Counted from the stretch's first letter, positions 40,001-48,615 are shown. The stretch: DNA of 64,000 nt from Pseudomonas sp. MYb118 (GCF_040947875.1 NZ_JBFRXN010000002.1:1302001-1366000), one strand, 5' to 3'. Notes: a model not told the origin generated them from the sequence alone. Numbers and translations are program-made.

Positions 40001-42565
40001 CGCCAGGCTGCTTTCCTCGACCGCGCCATACAGGTCGAGCAGGGCTTCACAGAGTTCGTCCACCGGATGCAGGTCGGCCAAATGCGCGCCTTCGCCGAGG
40101 GTGGTCAATTCATCGAGCAGGGCACTGAGTTCCTGACGCTCGCCGGGGTGCTGCTGCCAGCGCTGCAACAGGCTTTCGGCGTCGAGCAGGATGTCCATGC
40201 CCTGGGCCAGGAAGTTGTTGATCAGTTGCGGATCGCGCTTGGTGCGCTGTGCCGCGCTCGGTGCCGATAACAAGGTTTGCAGACGCTCGGCCAGCACCGC
40301 CTGAGCCCTCTGGATCAGCGTCTCCGCCCCCGGAATCGGCGCCAGCGGATCGACCTTGAGCTGTCGCAGGCCAAGACGGAACAGGCCCTCGGCTTCCAGC
40401 AGCAATTCCACCTCGTCCAGGTCCAGGGCAATCAGGTGCGCCTTGTACTCACGGGCGAGCATGTCCAGCGGCACCGCCAGCTCGTAGATCGGCAACACGC
40501 CGGCCATCGAGGCGCTGCCCTTGAGCGTGTGCAAGGCCCGTTGCAACTCGTCACTGGCCGGCAGCGGCACATGCTCGGCGGCCTGGTCGAGGAAGCGGTT
40601 GAGGCTGGCCAGGTGCGTTTCGGCTTCCTTGCGGAAGATCTCCAGCAACAACGGGTCGAGGGCCGCGACATCCTGCGAGTCCTCATCGGCCGGTGGCGCT
40701 TCACCCTTGGCAAGGGCGTGAGCGAGCGCGGCCAACTGATCGACATCGTTGCGCTGACGCTGGTGGTGATCGGCGTATTCGTCGATCAATTGCGGCAACA
40801 GCTCCAACACATCGCCCAGCAGCTTCTGCACCGCCGGCAGCGGCTGCACGCTGTGTTCGAGCACACGGTTGAGCAGGTTTTCCACGGCCCAGGCCAGTTC
40901 GCCCAGCACCAGCGCCCGCACCATGCGGCCACTGCCCTTGAGCGTGTGAAAAGCCCGGCGCAATTCGACCAGGCTCGACTCATCGGCGGGATCGGCCAGC
41001 CAGCGCGGCAAATATTCGCGCAGGATGCCCAACACTTCATCGGTTTCCTCGAGGAATACTTCGCGCAGTTCCTCGTCCACCGGCCCTTCGTCGGCCGGAG
41101 GCGGCAACAGGCTGCCCGGCGTGTTCAGCGCCGGCGGGTTGACCGCCGCCAGCGGGTTGGCCAGCACATCGGCGAGGGTCTGCACCACATCGGGATCGTC
41201 CAGCTCCTGCAAATCCTGCATGACCTGGGCTTCGCTCGGGCTGAGTACATCGTCGAGCACCGGCACATCCTGTTCGCTGGGGAAAAAGCCGAGCGAGGCC
41301 AGGCTGGTTTCAGCGACGTCGAGCAACTGTTCGCTGGCCGACTCGGGGTCGTCACCGAGGCGCTCCAGGTAATACTCGATGCTGGTGATCACGTCGGCCA
41401 GGCTGTCCAGCTCTTCCCAGTCGGGTTGCCCCGGCTCCACCAACAGGTGATCGCGAATGAAATGATTGCAGGTGTCGACCAGGCTCGCCGCCCGGCCCAG
41501 GCCGATCAGGGCCAATGCGCCGCGCACCTGGGTCAGCAGCGCCGGCAGCGGTTGCAGGGTCTGGCGGTCCCAGTCGGCGTCGATGTAATCGACGATCATG
41601 TCCTTGGCCTGTTGCAGGCAGATGCGCGCTTCCTTGATCACGATCTGGTGGATCTGCGTCAGGTCGGTGGTCGGCAGGCTGCTGTCTTCCTGGCTTTGCG
41701 TCTCGACGGTGCCGACCATGCCGGCCAGCGTCGCCTCGACATAAAGCAAGGCGCCGGCGACGTCCATCAGGACCGCGTCGTCGGGCTCGCGCTGGCCCTG
41801 GACCAGGCTCAGCACCACCGCCAACTGATCAATGATGACTTTGCGCGGCTGGCCGAAGCCGAGCACCGCCAGGGTGTCGGCGATTTGCCGCAACGGTGCG
41901 AGCAGGCTATCGAGGTCGGCGGTGTGCTGGCGGTCACTGCGCACGAACAGGTCGAGACGCTCCTTGACCCGCACCAGCTCTTCGCACAGCGCCGCCAGCA
42001 CCGAGCGCATCGCATCACGGTCGGGCCCGGCCAGCCGTACGCGTTCCTCGTCGACGGCCGCGCTGTGAGGCAGTGCGTCGTCCAATGCGTAGCGATCTTT
42101 CATGGTCAGTGGGGCTTCATCAAGCGGCAGCAGGTCCGGCCATAGCGCGAACAGGTTGGTTTCCGACAACAGGCTTTCACCACGGGCACTGCGCAGATCA
42201 TTGATCAGCGGCAACACCACCAGCGGCAGGTCGCGTCGCGCGCCCTGGACACGGTCGAGGTAGATCGGCAACTGCCCGAGGGCCTGCATCAGCAGGTGAA
42301 TCGCTTCGTCACGATGGCTGACGCGGTGGTGCAGCACGGCATCGGCCAACTGTTCCATTTCCTCGGCAAGCAACGCCGCGCCGTAGAACTCGACCATCTG
42401 CAAGCTGCCATGGACCTGGTGAATACACGCCAGGCATTCCTCCAGGGCGTGCGTCGCCTGTGGATCATCCAGCAAGGTTTCCATTGCCTGATGAGCCACT
42501 TTCAACGTTTCGGCAATCTCGCCCTTGACCCATTCGAGGGCTACATAGTCGTGCCGATCAGCCAT
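37055..42565 (-). CDS. chpA: Hybrid sensor kinase ChpA of the Pil-Chp system
   Basis: ChpA is the CheA-like kinase that phosphorylates PilG and PilH. The protein has 1836 residues. Four canonical histidine phosphotransfer sites HTLKGS/G lie near residues 541, 679, 986 and 1127; an N-terminal degenerate Hpt-like site (CIHQVHGSLQMV) lies near residue 47. The kinase region follows: N box LEHMLRNAVDHGLE (near 1425), DDGAGVPLDAVRRKAI, GRGVGMDVV, then a CheW-like domain, and a C-terminal receiver (VLVVDDSVTVRK, LLDIEMPRMDG) from about 1715. It is shorter than the 2472-residue P. aeruginosa protein I recall, so fewer Hpt domains are present. It follows pilJ by 15 bases. Confidence 0.95.
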   Translation of the reverse strand: MADRHDYVALEWVKGEIAETLKVAHQAMETLLDDPQATHALEECLACIHQVHGSLQMVEFYGAALLAEEMEQLADAVLHHRVSHRDEAIHLLMQALGQLPIYLDRVQGARRDLPLVVLPLINDLRSARGESLLSETNLFALWPDLLPLDEAPLTMKDRYALDDALPHSAAVDEERVRLAGPDRDAMRSVLAALCEELVRVKERLDLFVRSDRQHTADLDSLLAPLRQIADTLAVLGFGQPRKVIIDQLAVVLSLVQGQREPDDAVLMDVAGALLYVEATLAGMVGTVETQSQEDSSLPTTDLTQIHQIVIKEARICLQQAKDMIVDYIDADWDRQTLQPLPALLTQVRGALALIGLGRAASLVDTCNHFIRDHLLVEPGQPDWEELDSLADVITSIEYYLERLGDDPESASEQLLDVAETSLASLGFFPSEQDVPVLDDVLSPSEAQVMQDLQELDDPDVVQTLADVLANPLAAVNPPALNTPGSLLPPPADEGPVDEELREVFLEETDEVLGILREYLPRWLADPADESSLVELRRAFHTLKGSGRMVRALVLGELAWAVENLLNRVLEHSVQPLPAVQKLLGDVLELLPQLIDEYADHHQRQRNDVDQLAALAHALAKGEAPPADEDSQDVAALDPLLLEIFRKEAETHLASLNRFLDQAAEHVPLPASDELQRALHTLKGSASMAGVLPIYELAVPLDMLAREYKAHLIALDLDEVELLLEAEGLFRLGLRQLKVDPLAPIPGAETLIQRAQAVLAERLQTLLSAPSAAQRTKRDPQLINNFLAQGMDILLDAESLLQRWQQHPGERQELSALLDELTTLGEGAHLADLHPVDELCEALLDLYGAVEESSLAVNERFFHEAQGAHEALINMLDELAAGQEVSPQPQRIRALRDLLDEGLDPSAMGLIRSDGSRTLSIRELSGATAELEHSTNPAELDDEIVSIFLEEAVDILESAGQALQRWLDDPENAAPLLSLQRDLHTLKGGARMAEVEPVGDLAHELESLYEGLVDRRYTHAEALAHLLQQSHDRLAQLLEQLQTQKPLSDPAQLIEAIREFRQGKAGAPEAVEHPRAEDAPGHDPELLDIFLEEGFDIIESSGAALVRWQAEPSNRQEVETLLRDLHTLKGGARMVEITAIGDLAHELEFLYEGLSAGVLKPTEALFGLLQSSHDRLAQMLDATRAGQPLPPADRLIEAIRNFSHPQVQQAAPPVPATPRVEAPAPPVDAGADMVKVSAELLDDLVNLAGETSIFHGRIEQQANDAQVTLNEMETTIERMRDQLRRLDTETQGRILSRQQVDAERSGYEEFDPLEMDRHSQLQQLSRALFESASDLLDLKETLDRRNQDAQNLLQQQGRINSDLQEGLMRTRMVPFERMLPRLKRIVRQVASELGKDVAFVVGNAEGEMDRNVLERMAAPLEHMLRNAVDHGLESAEVRLAAGKPAQGRITLDLSREGGDMIFDIRDDGAGVPLDAVRRKAIKRGLLAPDNDVSDRDVLQFILQPGFSTAEKITQISGRGVGMDVVHEEVRQLGGNMSIDSVAGQGVHFRIRLPFTVSVNRALMVQCAEDQYAIPLNTIDGIVRVLPGELDEHYRLDPPTYQYAGQRYELCYLGELLKTATRPKLLGQSQPLPLLLVQCNERHIAVQVDAMAGTREIVVKSLGPQFAAVQGLSGATILGDGRVVLILDLLAPLRAMQRQLAQRSPGQASESEPQKPLLVLVVDDSVTVRKVTSRLLERHGMSVLTAKDGVDAMLLLEDHMPDLMLLDIEMPRMDGFEVATQVRADERLRHLPIIMITSRTGQKHRDRAMAIGVNDYLGKPYQESVLLDSIALWSKTHA

Positions 42566-42580
42566 AACGACTCCCGCGCC

Positions 42581-44638
42581 TCACACTTTATCCACAGTCT
42601 GCGCCTTGGCGGCCGGCAAGGTGAAACCCGACACCGAGCGACGCAGCTGGCTGGCCATTTTCGCCAGGTTGCCGATGCTCTCGGCGGTGGCGGTAGAACC
42701 GGACGAAGTCTGCGTAGTGATCTGCTGGATCACGTTCATCGTCAGGGAAATCTGGCCGGCCGACGAGGTCTGTTGCTGGGCGGCGTTGGAAATGCTCTGG
42801 ATCAGCGCCGCCAGGGTCTTGGAAACCCCTTCGATTTCTTCCAGGGCCACTCCGGCATCCTGCGCCAGACGCGCGCCGCGCACCACTTCGGTGGTGGTCT
42901 GTTCCATGGAAATTACCGCTTCGTTGGTGTCGGCCTGAATCGCCCGCACCAGGGTTTCGATCTGCCGGGTCGCTGCGGACGAACGTTCGGCCAGCCGCTG
43001 GACTTCATCGGCCACCACGGCGAAACCGCGTCCGGCATCGCCGGCCATGGACGCCTGGATCGCCGCATTGAGCGCGAGGATGTTGGTCTGATCGGCAATG
43101 TCATCGATCAGACTGACAATGTCGCCGATTTCCTGGGACGACTCGCCCAGACGCTTGATGCGCTTGGCCGTGTCCTGAATCTGCTCGCGGATGTTGTCCA
43201 TGCCATGGATGGTGTTGTGCACCACCTCATTGCCCTTGTTGGCGATTTCCACCGAACGTTCAGCCACCGCCGAAGATTCGGCGGCGTTGGCCGAGACCTG
43301 GTCGATCGACTGCGCCATGTCGTTGATCGCCGTGGAGGCCTCGCTGATCTGCTGGGCCTGATGTTCCGAAGCCTGCGCCAGGTGCATGGCGGTGGCCTGG
43401 GTTTCCTGTACCGCGGCGGCAACCTGACCGGCGGTCAGGTTGATGGTGGCCACCAGATCGCGCAGCTGGTCCACGGAATAGTTGATCGAGTCGGCGATGG
43501 TCCCGGTGAAATCCTCGGTCACCGAGGCCGTCACGGTCAGGTCGCCGTCGGCCAGGTCCTCGATCTCGTCGAGCAGGCGCATGATCGCGTTCTGATTGCG
43601 CTCGTTCTTCTGTGCGGTCTCGCGCAACTGACGGTTGGTTTCACGCACCATCACCATGCCGATGAGGATGATCGACGCCAGCGCCAGCAGGCCCAGCACA
43701 TAGCCGCCGATGGTGTCGGTGTCACGCCCGCCGGCGAGGTTTTCCAGGCGGATGGCCAGTTGCGAGGCCTCGTCGAGCAGGGTTTGCGACAGGCTGAAGA
43801 TATTGGTCGCCGATTCGCGGACCTTGAACAGCTCCGGCGAGGTTTCAAGGATTTCATCCACCGACCCCGAGACGAACTCGAACAGCTCGGAAATCTCCGT
43901 CAGCCGGGCGCGGGCATCGCGGTCCTCGACCTGGCTGATCTTAAGCGCCGGGTTGCCTTGCAGCATGCCGGTGAGCACCTGGCCGAAGCGGGTGGCGTCA
44001 CGACCGAAGGCATCGGCGGCCTGCTGGGAGTTTTCATCGCCCGACAACACGGTGTTCACCGCGCCGAGAATCCGCTCGGCCAACAGCGACTGACGCTGGG
44101 CCATTGCCACTTGTGCAGCAGGCGCACCCCGTTGCAGGAGGATTTCAACGACCTTTTCGTATTCGATCTGCAACTGCGGCACGGTTTCGGCCAGGGTCGC
44201 GGCCACCTGATGCAGGGACAACACGGTCTGCTCGCTGGACAGGATCGCATCGGTGTTTTTCAGCAGGCGCTCCCAATCCATTTGCACGGCGCGCATTTCC
44301 GGGCGTACCGAGGACGGAGCCGGCGGCAGGCCGGTGGCCGGGTCACCTTTTTTCAGGTATCCCCAGCGCTGGGCAAAGTCGTTGCGGGCGTCGCTGAGCA
44401 ACTTGAACGCCGCCGCCTTGCCGGCCGCCGCTTCGGTGGCGTTCTTGGCAATGCGCTGGGACAGCACGCGCAGTTCCCCCGCGTGGCCGATGTACTGTTT
44501 GTCGTACGTGGCCTGCGTGTTGAGGTAAGCGAAGTTGGCGAACAGCAGCATGATGAAGATGATCAGCGCGATGAACAGCACGATGATCTGCGATCGACTG
44601 CGCGACCCTTCCGGCTTGCCTGGTTTTGCTTTCGTCAT
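42581..44638 (-). CDS. pilJ: Type IV pilus chemoreceptor PilJ
   Basis: PilJ is the methyl-accepting receptor that feeds ChpA. The 685-residue protein has an N-terminal membrane helix ([22 protein letters not shown]), two PilJ-type periplasmic modules (repeated [23 protein letters not shown] and [25 protein letters not shown] helices), a second membrane helix ([21 protein letters not shown]), a HAMP stretch and the signalling domain with [41 protein letters not shown]. It is separated from pilI by a REP doublet, unlike other junctions of the operon. The pilK methyltransferase gene is not present downstream. Confidence 0.96.
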   Translation of the reverse strand: MTKAKPGKPEGSRSRSQIIVLFIALIIFIMLLFANFAYLNTQATYDKQYIGHAGELRVLSQRIAKNATEAAAGKAAAFKLLSDARNDFAQRWGYLKKGDPATGLPPAPSSVRPEMRAVQMDWERLLKNTDAILSSEQTVLSLHQVAATLAETVPQLQIEYEKVVEILLQRGAPAAQVAMAQRQSLLAERILGAVNTVLSGDENSQQAADAFGRDATRFGQVLTGMLQGNPALKISQVEDRDARARLTEISELFEFVSGSVDEILETSPELFKVRESATNIFSLSQTLLDEASQLAIRLENLAGGRDTDTIGGYVLGLLALASIILIGMVMVRETNRQLRETAQKNERNQNAIMRLLDEIEDLADGDLTVTASVTEDFTGTIADSINYSVDQLRDLVATINLTAGQVAAAVQETQATAMHLAQASEHQAQQISEASTAINDMAQSIDQVSANAAESSAVAERSVEIANKGNEVVHNTIHGMDNIREQIQDTAKRIKRLGESSQEIGDIVSLIDDIADQTNILALNAAIQASMAGDAGRGFAVVADEVQRLAERSSAATRQIETLVRAIQADTNEAVISMEQTTTEVVRGARLAQDAGVALEEIEGVSKTLAALIQSISNAAQQQTSSAGQISLTMNVIQQITTQTSSGSTATAESIGNLAKMASQLRRSVSGFTLPAAKAQTVDKV

Positions 44639-44688
44639 CGGTCCTCGCCCATTTGAACCTTGCCTTTTTGACCCTGCTCAAGACATCT

Positions 44689-44779
44689 CTGTAGGAGCGG
44701 GCTTGCCCGCGATGACGGTGTGTCAGACAGGAATGTCTCGACTGACAGACCGCCATCGCGGGCAAGCCCGCTCCTACAG
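44689..44779. repeat. REP doublet inside the pil-chp operon, overlapping the pilI stop
   Basis: CTGTAGGAGCGGGCTTGCCC faces its complement ending CTCCTACAG. The spacer has GGTGTGTCAG and CTGACAGACCGCC. Read on the minus strand, the first bases CTGTAG of the arm supply the last codon and the TAG stop of pilI (stop at 44774-44776). Confidence 0.93.
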
Positions 44780-45316
44780 AACAGCTACATTCATGAAACC
44801 CGGCGACCGTGCCAGCGCGAACGGGCTGAACACTCGCCAGTCCCGCTCCCGGCGGAAATGCCCGTGCACGAACTCGGCCTTGGCGCCCTGTCGCTCACCC
44901 ACCGGCAGCGGCTCGAAATTGTCCTGTTCGAAATGCTGCAGGCCTGAAACCTCATCGACCAGCAACCCGGCGAACACGTCCTCGTGCTCCACCACCAGCA
45001 CCCGTCGCTGCTTGCGCAGTGGCGACAGTTCATGGCCGAAAAAGCCGCACAGATCCATCATCGGCAACAGGCGCCCACGCAGGTTGGCCACGCCCTTGAC
45101 CCAGGGTTTGACCCCCGGCAGGTGCGTGAGCCGTGGCTCATGCAGGATTTCGCTGACTTCGCCCATCGGCGCGACATACCAGTGCTCGCCGAGGCGAAAA
45201 CCGATGCCGCTCCAGCCGTCCTGCCGGGTAGGCTGGGACGGCAGGTCCGCCGCCAGCAGGCGGCAGCGCTGGTCGATCTGCAGCAGCAGTTCGAAGGCGG
45301 TCAGCGACTCGGTCAT
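44774..45316 (-). CDS. pilI: CheW-like adaptor PilI
   Basis: PilI couples PilJ to ChpA. The 180-residue product has the CheW fold: FELLLQIDQRCRLLAADLPSQP, GIGFRLGEHWYVAPMGEVSEILHEP, GVKPWVKGVANLRGRLLPMMDLCGFFG and RRVLVVEHEDVFAGLLVDEVSGLQHF. As I recall the P. aeruginosa protein ends in a similar GFLDVAV, so this one (GFMNVAVL) is full length, with one additional residue and the stop codon contributed by a REP element. Confidence 0.94.
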   Translation of the reverse strand: MTESLTAFELLLQIDQRCRLLAADLPSQPTRQDGWSGIGFRLGEHWYVAPMGEVSEILHEPRLTHLPGVKPWVKGVANLRGRLLPMMDLCGFFGHELSPLRKQRRVLVVEHEDVFAGLLVDEVSGLQHFEQDNFEPLPVGERQGAKAEFVHGHFRRERDWRVFSPFALARSPGFMNVAVL

Positions 45317-45326
45317 GGCCGCACGA

Positions 45327-45692
45327 TCAACCGGCCAGCACGTTGTTCAGGGTCTTGATCAGGGTGTCTTCATCGACCGGCTTGGTCAGGTAGTCTTTGG
45401 CGCCCTGGCGAGTGCCCCAGACCTTGTCGGTTTCCTGGTCCTTGGTGGTGATGATGATCACTGGAATGTGCCCGGTTTCCGGGTCCTTGGTCAGCTGGCG
45501 GGTCGCCTGGAAGCCGTTGAGGCCGGGCATGACGATGTCCATCAGCACGGCGTCGGGTTTTTCCTGGCGGGCGAGTGCCACGCCGTCGGCGCCGTTTTCG
45601 GCCTTCAACACTTCATGACCGTGCTTTTCCAGCATGCCGGTCAGTTTGTACATTTCGGTCGGCGAATCATCGACGATCAGAATACGTGCCAT
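45327..45692 (-). CDS. pilH: Response regulator PilH
   Basis: PilH is the single-domain CheY-like regulator that acts with or against PilG in the Pil-Chp system. The 121-residue product carries ILIVDDSPTEMYKL with the acidic pair, AVLMDIVMPGLNGFQATRQL with the phosphorylated Asp, IIITTKDQETDKVWGTRQGAKDYLTKPVDE with the conserved Lys. The ATG at 45692 gives the family start MARILIVDD. It lies 10 bases before pilI. Confidence 0.95.
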   Translation of the reverse strand: MARILIVDDSPTEMYKLTGMLEKHGHEVLKAENGADGVALARQEKPDAVLMDIVMPGLNGFQATRQLTKDPETGHIPVIIITTKDQETDKVWGTRQGAKDYLTKPVDEDTLIKTLNNVLAG

Positions 45693-45738
45693 GGTTTTCC
45701 CCATTCTTCTTGTCAACGCCAGGCCCGTTGGCCAGGCG

Positions 45739-46155
45739 TCACTGCGTGTCCTGTTGCGGCAAAACGGCGGCGAAGCCCGGTACATGGGCCTGGATCGCGT
45801 TCAGCAATTCTTCCCTGCTGAAAGGCTTGGTCAAAAACTGGTCGGAACCGACGATGCGCCCCTTGGCCTTGTCGAACAAGCCGTCCTTGGACGACAGCAT
45901 GATCACCGGCGTGGACTTGAACGCAGGGTTGTTCTTGATCAGGGCGCAGGTCTGATAACCATCCAGGCGCGGCATCATGATGTCGACAAAGACAATGCCA
46001 GGATGATTATCGGCAATCTTGGCCAGGGCATCGAAACCGTCGATGGCCGTGATGACCTCACATCCTGCGTTCTTCAGCAATGTTTCGGCGGTGCGGCGAA
46101 TCGTCTTCGAATCGTCGATCACCATGACCTTCAAGGCGCTGGAATGCTGATCCAT
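45739..46155 (-). CDS. pilG: Response regulator PilG
   Basis: PilG is the CheY-like regulator needed for pilus extension and cAMP signalling. The 138-residue product is a single receiver: KVMVIDDSKTIRRTAETLLKNAGCEVITAIDG, IVFVDIMMPRLDGYQTCALIKNN (phospho-Asp in FVD) and VIMLSSKDGLFDKAKGRIVGSDQFLTKPFSREELL. The ATG at 46155 gives the usual short N-terminus. It is the first gene of the pil-chp operon. Confidence 0.95.
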   Translation of the reverse strand: MDQHSSALKVMVIDDSKTIRRTAETLLKNAGCEVITAIDGFDALAKIADNHPGIVFVDIMMPRLDGYQTCALIKNNPAFKSTPVIMLSSKDGLFDKAKGRIVGSDQFLTKPFSREELLNAIQAHVPGFAAVLPQQDTQ

Positions 46156-46487
46156 AAATGCTCTACCGTCGCCTTTGCGAATCAATTTGTCCGTTTGCGG
46201 ACCTTCGGTGGCTCGAAACCCTTGATACGCAAGGGTCCGTACGACATGGCAGCCTTTTTAGCACAGTCTCAGGAGGCAATCTATCGGCCAGCCTGCTCGA
46301 TGGTTTTTCCTTGACCGGGGACACACTCGGCGCCACTCTGACGCCACTTTTTCGTGACCTTCGGGTTGATGCTGATCCCTTGTAGGAGCGAGCTTGCTCG
46401 CGATGGCGGCGTGTCAGCCGACATCGGATCGCGAGCAAGCTCGCTCCTACAGGTCATCGACAGCCCCCATCTTTTGAGGAATGACCC
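46156..46487. other. Divergent control region between pilG and gshB
   Basis: The 332 bases hold the promoters of two divergent units. On the pilG side are two short dyads: GTCCG-TTTG-CGGAC (46189-46202) and ACCCTTG-ATACG-CAAGGGT (46218-46236), which might be operators or leader hairpins. A REP doublet occupies 46381-46452 on the gshB side. No promoter is clear enough to call and no gene is seen. Confidence 0.5.
46381..46452. repeat. REP doublet, short form
   Basis: TGTAGGAGCGAGCTTGCTCG faces CGAGCAAGCTCGCTCCTACA. The spacer keeps only the left half (GCGGCGTGTCAG) of the long-form spacer, so it may be a deleted long copy. Confidence 0.93.
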
Positions 46488-47441
46488 ATGAGCGTTCGCG
46501 TCGGGATTGTCATGGACCCTATCGCCAGCATTTCCTATAAAAAGGATAGTTCGCTGGCCATGCTGCTGGCTGCGCAGAAGCGCGGCTGGGAACTGTTCTA
46601 TATGGAACAGCGCGATCTCTATCAGCTCGAGGGCCAGGCCCGGGCGCGGATGCGTCCGTTGAAAGTGTTCGCCAACCCGGAAAAATGGTTCGAACTGGAC
46701 GCCGAGCAGGATTCGCTGCTCAGCGATCTGGACGTGATCCTGATGCGCAAGGATCCGCCGTTCGACATGGAGTTCGTGTACTGCACCTATCTGCTGGAGC
46801 AGGCCGAGAGCGCCGGCGTGCTGGTGGTGAACAAGCCGCAAAGCCTGCGCGATTGCAACGAAAAGCTGTTTGCCACGCTGTTCCCGCAGTGCACGCCACC
46901 GACCGTGGTCAGCCGCCGCGCCGACGTGCTGCGTGAGTTTGCCGCCAAACATGGCGACGTGATCCTCAAGCCCCTGGACGGCATGGGCGGCACGTCGATC
47001 TTCCGTCACCGCGCGGGCGATCCGAACCTGTCGGTGATCCTCGAGACCCTGACCGCACTGGGCAACCAGCAGATCATGGGCCAGGCCTACCTGCCGGCGA
47101 TCAAGGACGGCGACAAACGCATCCTGATGATCGACGGCGAGCCTGTGGATTACTGCCTGGCGCGCATTCCCGCCGCTGGCGAAACCCGCGGCAACCTGGC
47201 CGCCGGTGGCCGTGGCGAAGCCCGCCCGCTGAGCGAGAAGGATCGCTGGATCGCCGCGCAAGTCGGCCCGACCCTGCGCGCCAAAGGCCTGTTGTTCGTC
47301 GGCCTGGACGTGATCGGCGAGCACCTGACCGAGATCAACGTCACCAGCCCGACCTGCATTCGCGAGATCGATAATGCCTTCGGCACCGACATCGGCGGCA
47401 TGCTGATGGAGGCCATTGATCAGAAGCTCAAGGCTCGTTGA
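46488..47441 (+). CDS. gshB: Glutathione synthetase
   Basis: GshB joins gamma-glutamylcysteine and glycine with ATP to form glutathione. The 317-residue ATP-grasp protein shows VRVGIVMDPIASISYKKDSSLAML at the start, VILMRKDPPFDMEFVY, VVNKPQSLRDCNEKLFATLFP, VILKPLDGMGGTSIFR and ITEINVTSPTCIREID at the metal site. It starts after TTTTGAGGAATGACCC, with GAGGAAT as ribosome site. It is followed by tonB. Confidence 0.96.
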   Translation: MSVRVGIVMDPIASISYKKDSSLAMLLAAQKRGWELFYMEQRDLYQLEGQARARMRPLKVFANPEKWFELDAEQDSLLSDLDVILMRKDPPFDMEFVYCTYLLEQAESAGVLVVNKPQSLRDCNEKLFATLFPQCTPPTVVSRRADVLREFAAKHGDVILKPLDGMGGTSIFRHRAGDPNLSVILETLTALGNQQIMGQAYLPAIKDGDKRILMIDGEPVDYCLARIPAAGETRGNLAAGGRGEARPLSEKDRWIAAQVGPTLRAKGLLFVGLDVIGEHLTEINVTSPTCIREIDNAFGTDIGGMLMEAIDQKLKAR

Positions 47442-47460
47442 TATAGAACACCCAAGAAGG

Positions 47461-47510
47461 AACCAACATTGCGTTATCATCCGCGACCTGTAAAAAACGC
47501 GATGTTGGTT
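47461..47510. repeat. 14-base inverted repeat directly before tonB
   Basis: AACCAACATTGCGT (47461-47474) pairs with ACGCGATGTTGGTT (47497-47510) with one G-T pair. It fills the gap between gshB and tonB and ends eight bases before the tonB ATG, where no good ribosome-binding site is seen. It could be an RNA hairpin or a DNA operator. Confidence 0.7.
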
Positions 47511-47518
47511 GCCTTGTC

Positions 47519-48418
47519 ATGACACTTCCGTCCGATCTGCCCGCTGAACTCGCCCACCGTGGCGTGCGCCCGGCCGATCGCCTCGGATTTACCCTGTTCC
47601 TGGCGGCACTGGTGCACCTGGCGTTGCTGCTGGGCGTAGGGTTCACCATGGTCGAACCGCAGAAGATCAGCAAAACCCTGGAAATCACCCTCGCCACCTT
47701 CAAGAGCGAAAAGAAGCCGCAGAAGGCTGACTTTCTCGCCCAGGAAAACCAGGAAGGCAGCGGCACCCTGGATAAAAAGGCGATCCCCAAGACCACCGAG
47801 GTCGCGCCGTTCCAGGACAACAAGGTGCAGAAATTCACGCCTCCGCCGGCGGCCAAGCCTGAGGCCCCGCAAGCTGCGCCCAAGGCGGCCGTAGCCACCG
47901 TGGCACCCAAGCCGAAAAAAGCACCGACCAAGACTGAAGAACCCAAGCCCGTCACCCAGCCTGCCGTGGCGGCGCCCACTTTCGACACCGAACAACTGTC
48001 CAGCGACATCGCCAGCCTGGAAGCCGAACTGGCCCAGGAACAACAGCTCTACGCCAAGCGCCCGCGCATCCACCGCCTGAGCGCGGCATCGACCATGCGC
48101 GACAAGGGCGCCTGGTACAAGGACGAGTGGCGCAAGAAGGTCGAACGCATCGGCAACCTCAACTACCCCGAGGAAGCTCGCCGCAAGCAGATCTACGGCA
48201 ACCTGCGACTGATGGTCTCGATCAACCGCGACGGCTCGCTGTATGAAGTGCTGGTGCTGGAATCCTCCGGCCAGCCGCTGCTCGACCAGGCCGCACAGCG
48301 CATCGTGCGCCTGGCCGCGCCGTTTGCACCGTTTACCGGCGACCTGTCGGACATCGACCGCCTGGAAATCATCCGCACCTGGAAATTCGCCCGCGGGGAT
48401 CGCCTGTCCAGCAACTGA
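47519..48418 (+). CDS. tonB: Energy transducer TonB (TonB3-like)
   Basis: TonB transfers proton-motive energy to outer-membrane receptors. The 299-residue product has an N-terminal membrane helix (LGFTLFLAALVHLALLLGVGFTMV), a periplasmic linker rich in Lys, Pro and Ala (PPPAAKPEAPQAAPKAAVATVAPKPKKAP), and a C-terminal TonB domain (IGNLNYPEEARRKQIYGNLRLMVSINRDGSLYEV, then RIVRLAAPFAPF). The place between gshB and algH is that of tonB3 in P. aeruginosa, which has been linked to twitching rather than iron uptake. No exbB or exbD gene is adjacent. Confidence 0.92.
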   Translation: MTLPSDLPAELAHRGVRPADRLGFTLFLAALVHLALLLGVGFTMVEPQKISKTLEITLATFKSEKKPQKADFLAQENQEGSGTLDKKAIPKTTEVAPFQDNKVQKFTPPPAAKPEAPQAAPKAAVATVAPKPKKAPTKTEEPKPVTQPAVAAPTFDTEQLSSDIASLEAELAQEQQLYAKRPRIHRLSAASTMRDKGAWYKDEWRKKVERIGNLNYPEEARRKQIYGNLRLMVSINRDGSLYEVLVLESSGQPLLDQAAQRIVRLAAPFAPFTGDLSDIDRLEIIRTWKFARGDRLSSN

Positions 48419-48442
48419 TCGCGGCCCCCTGCCCCCCTGCCC

Positions 48443-48544
48443 CTGTAGGAGCGAGCTTGCTCGCGATGGTCGTCAACGATAACGCTGGCTACCTGATACC
48501 CCACAGCGCTCTCAGGCCCATCGCGAGCGAGCTCGCTCCTACAG
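48443..48544. repeat. REP doublet, long form
   Basis: CTGTAGGAGCGAGCTTGCTCG faces GCGAGCGAGCTCGCTCCTACAG; the right arm has GAGCGAGC where others have GAGCAAGC. The spacer differs from those of the other long copies. Confidence 0.9.
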
Positions 48545-48615
48545 TTGAGGGTGAATTCGTTTTACGGTGCATCCCCAGCTTGTCAGTTCGCCCCCCGAAC
48601 GCCACACTAGCGCTC

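Noticed and set aside
42296..44656. Plus-strand frame of nearly 800 codons opposite pilJ and the start of chpA
   Set aside because: Shadow of repetitive helical coding sequence; no homology and no start signal.
47461..47510. Fur box before tonB
   Set aside because: The dyad AACCAACAT...ATGTTGGTT does not match the GATAAT/ATTATC pattern. This TonB is of the type not mainly tied to iron.
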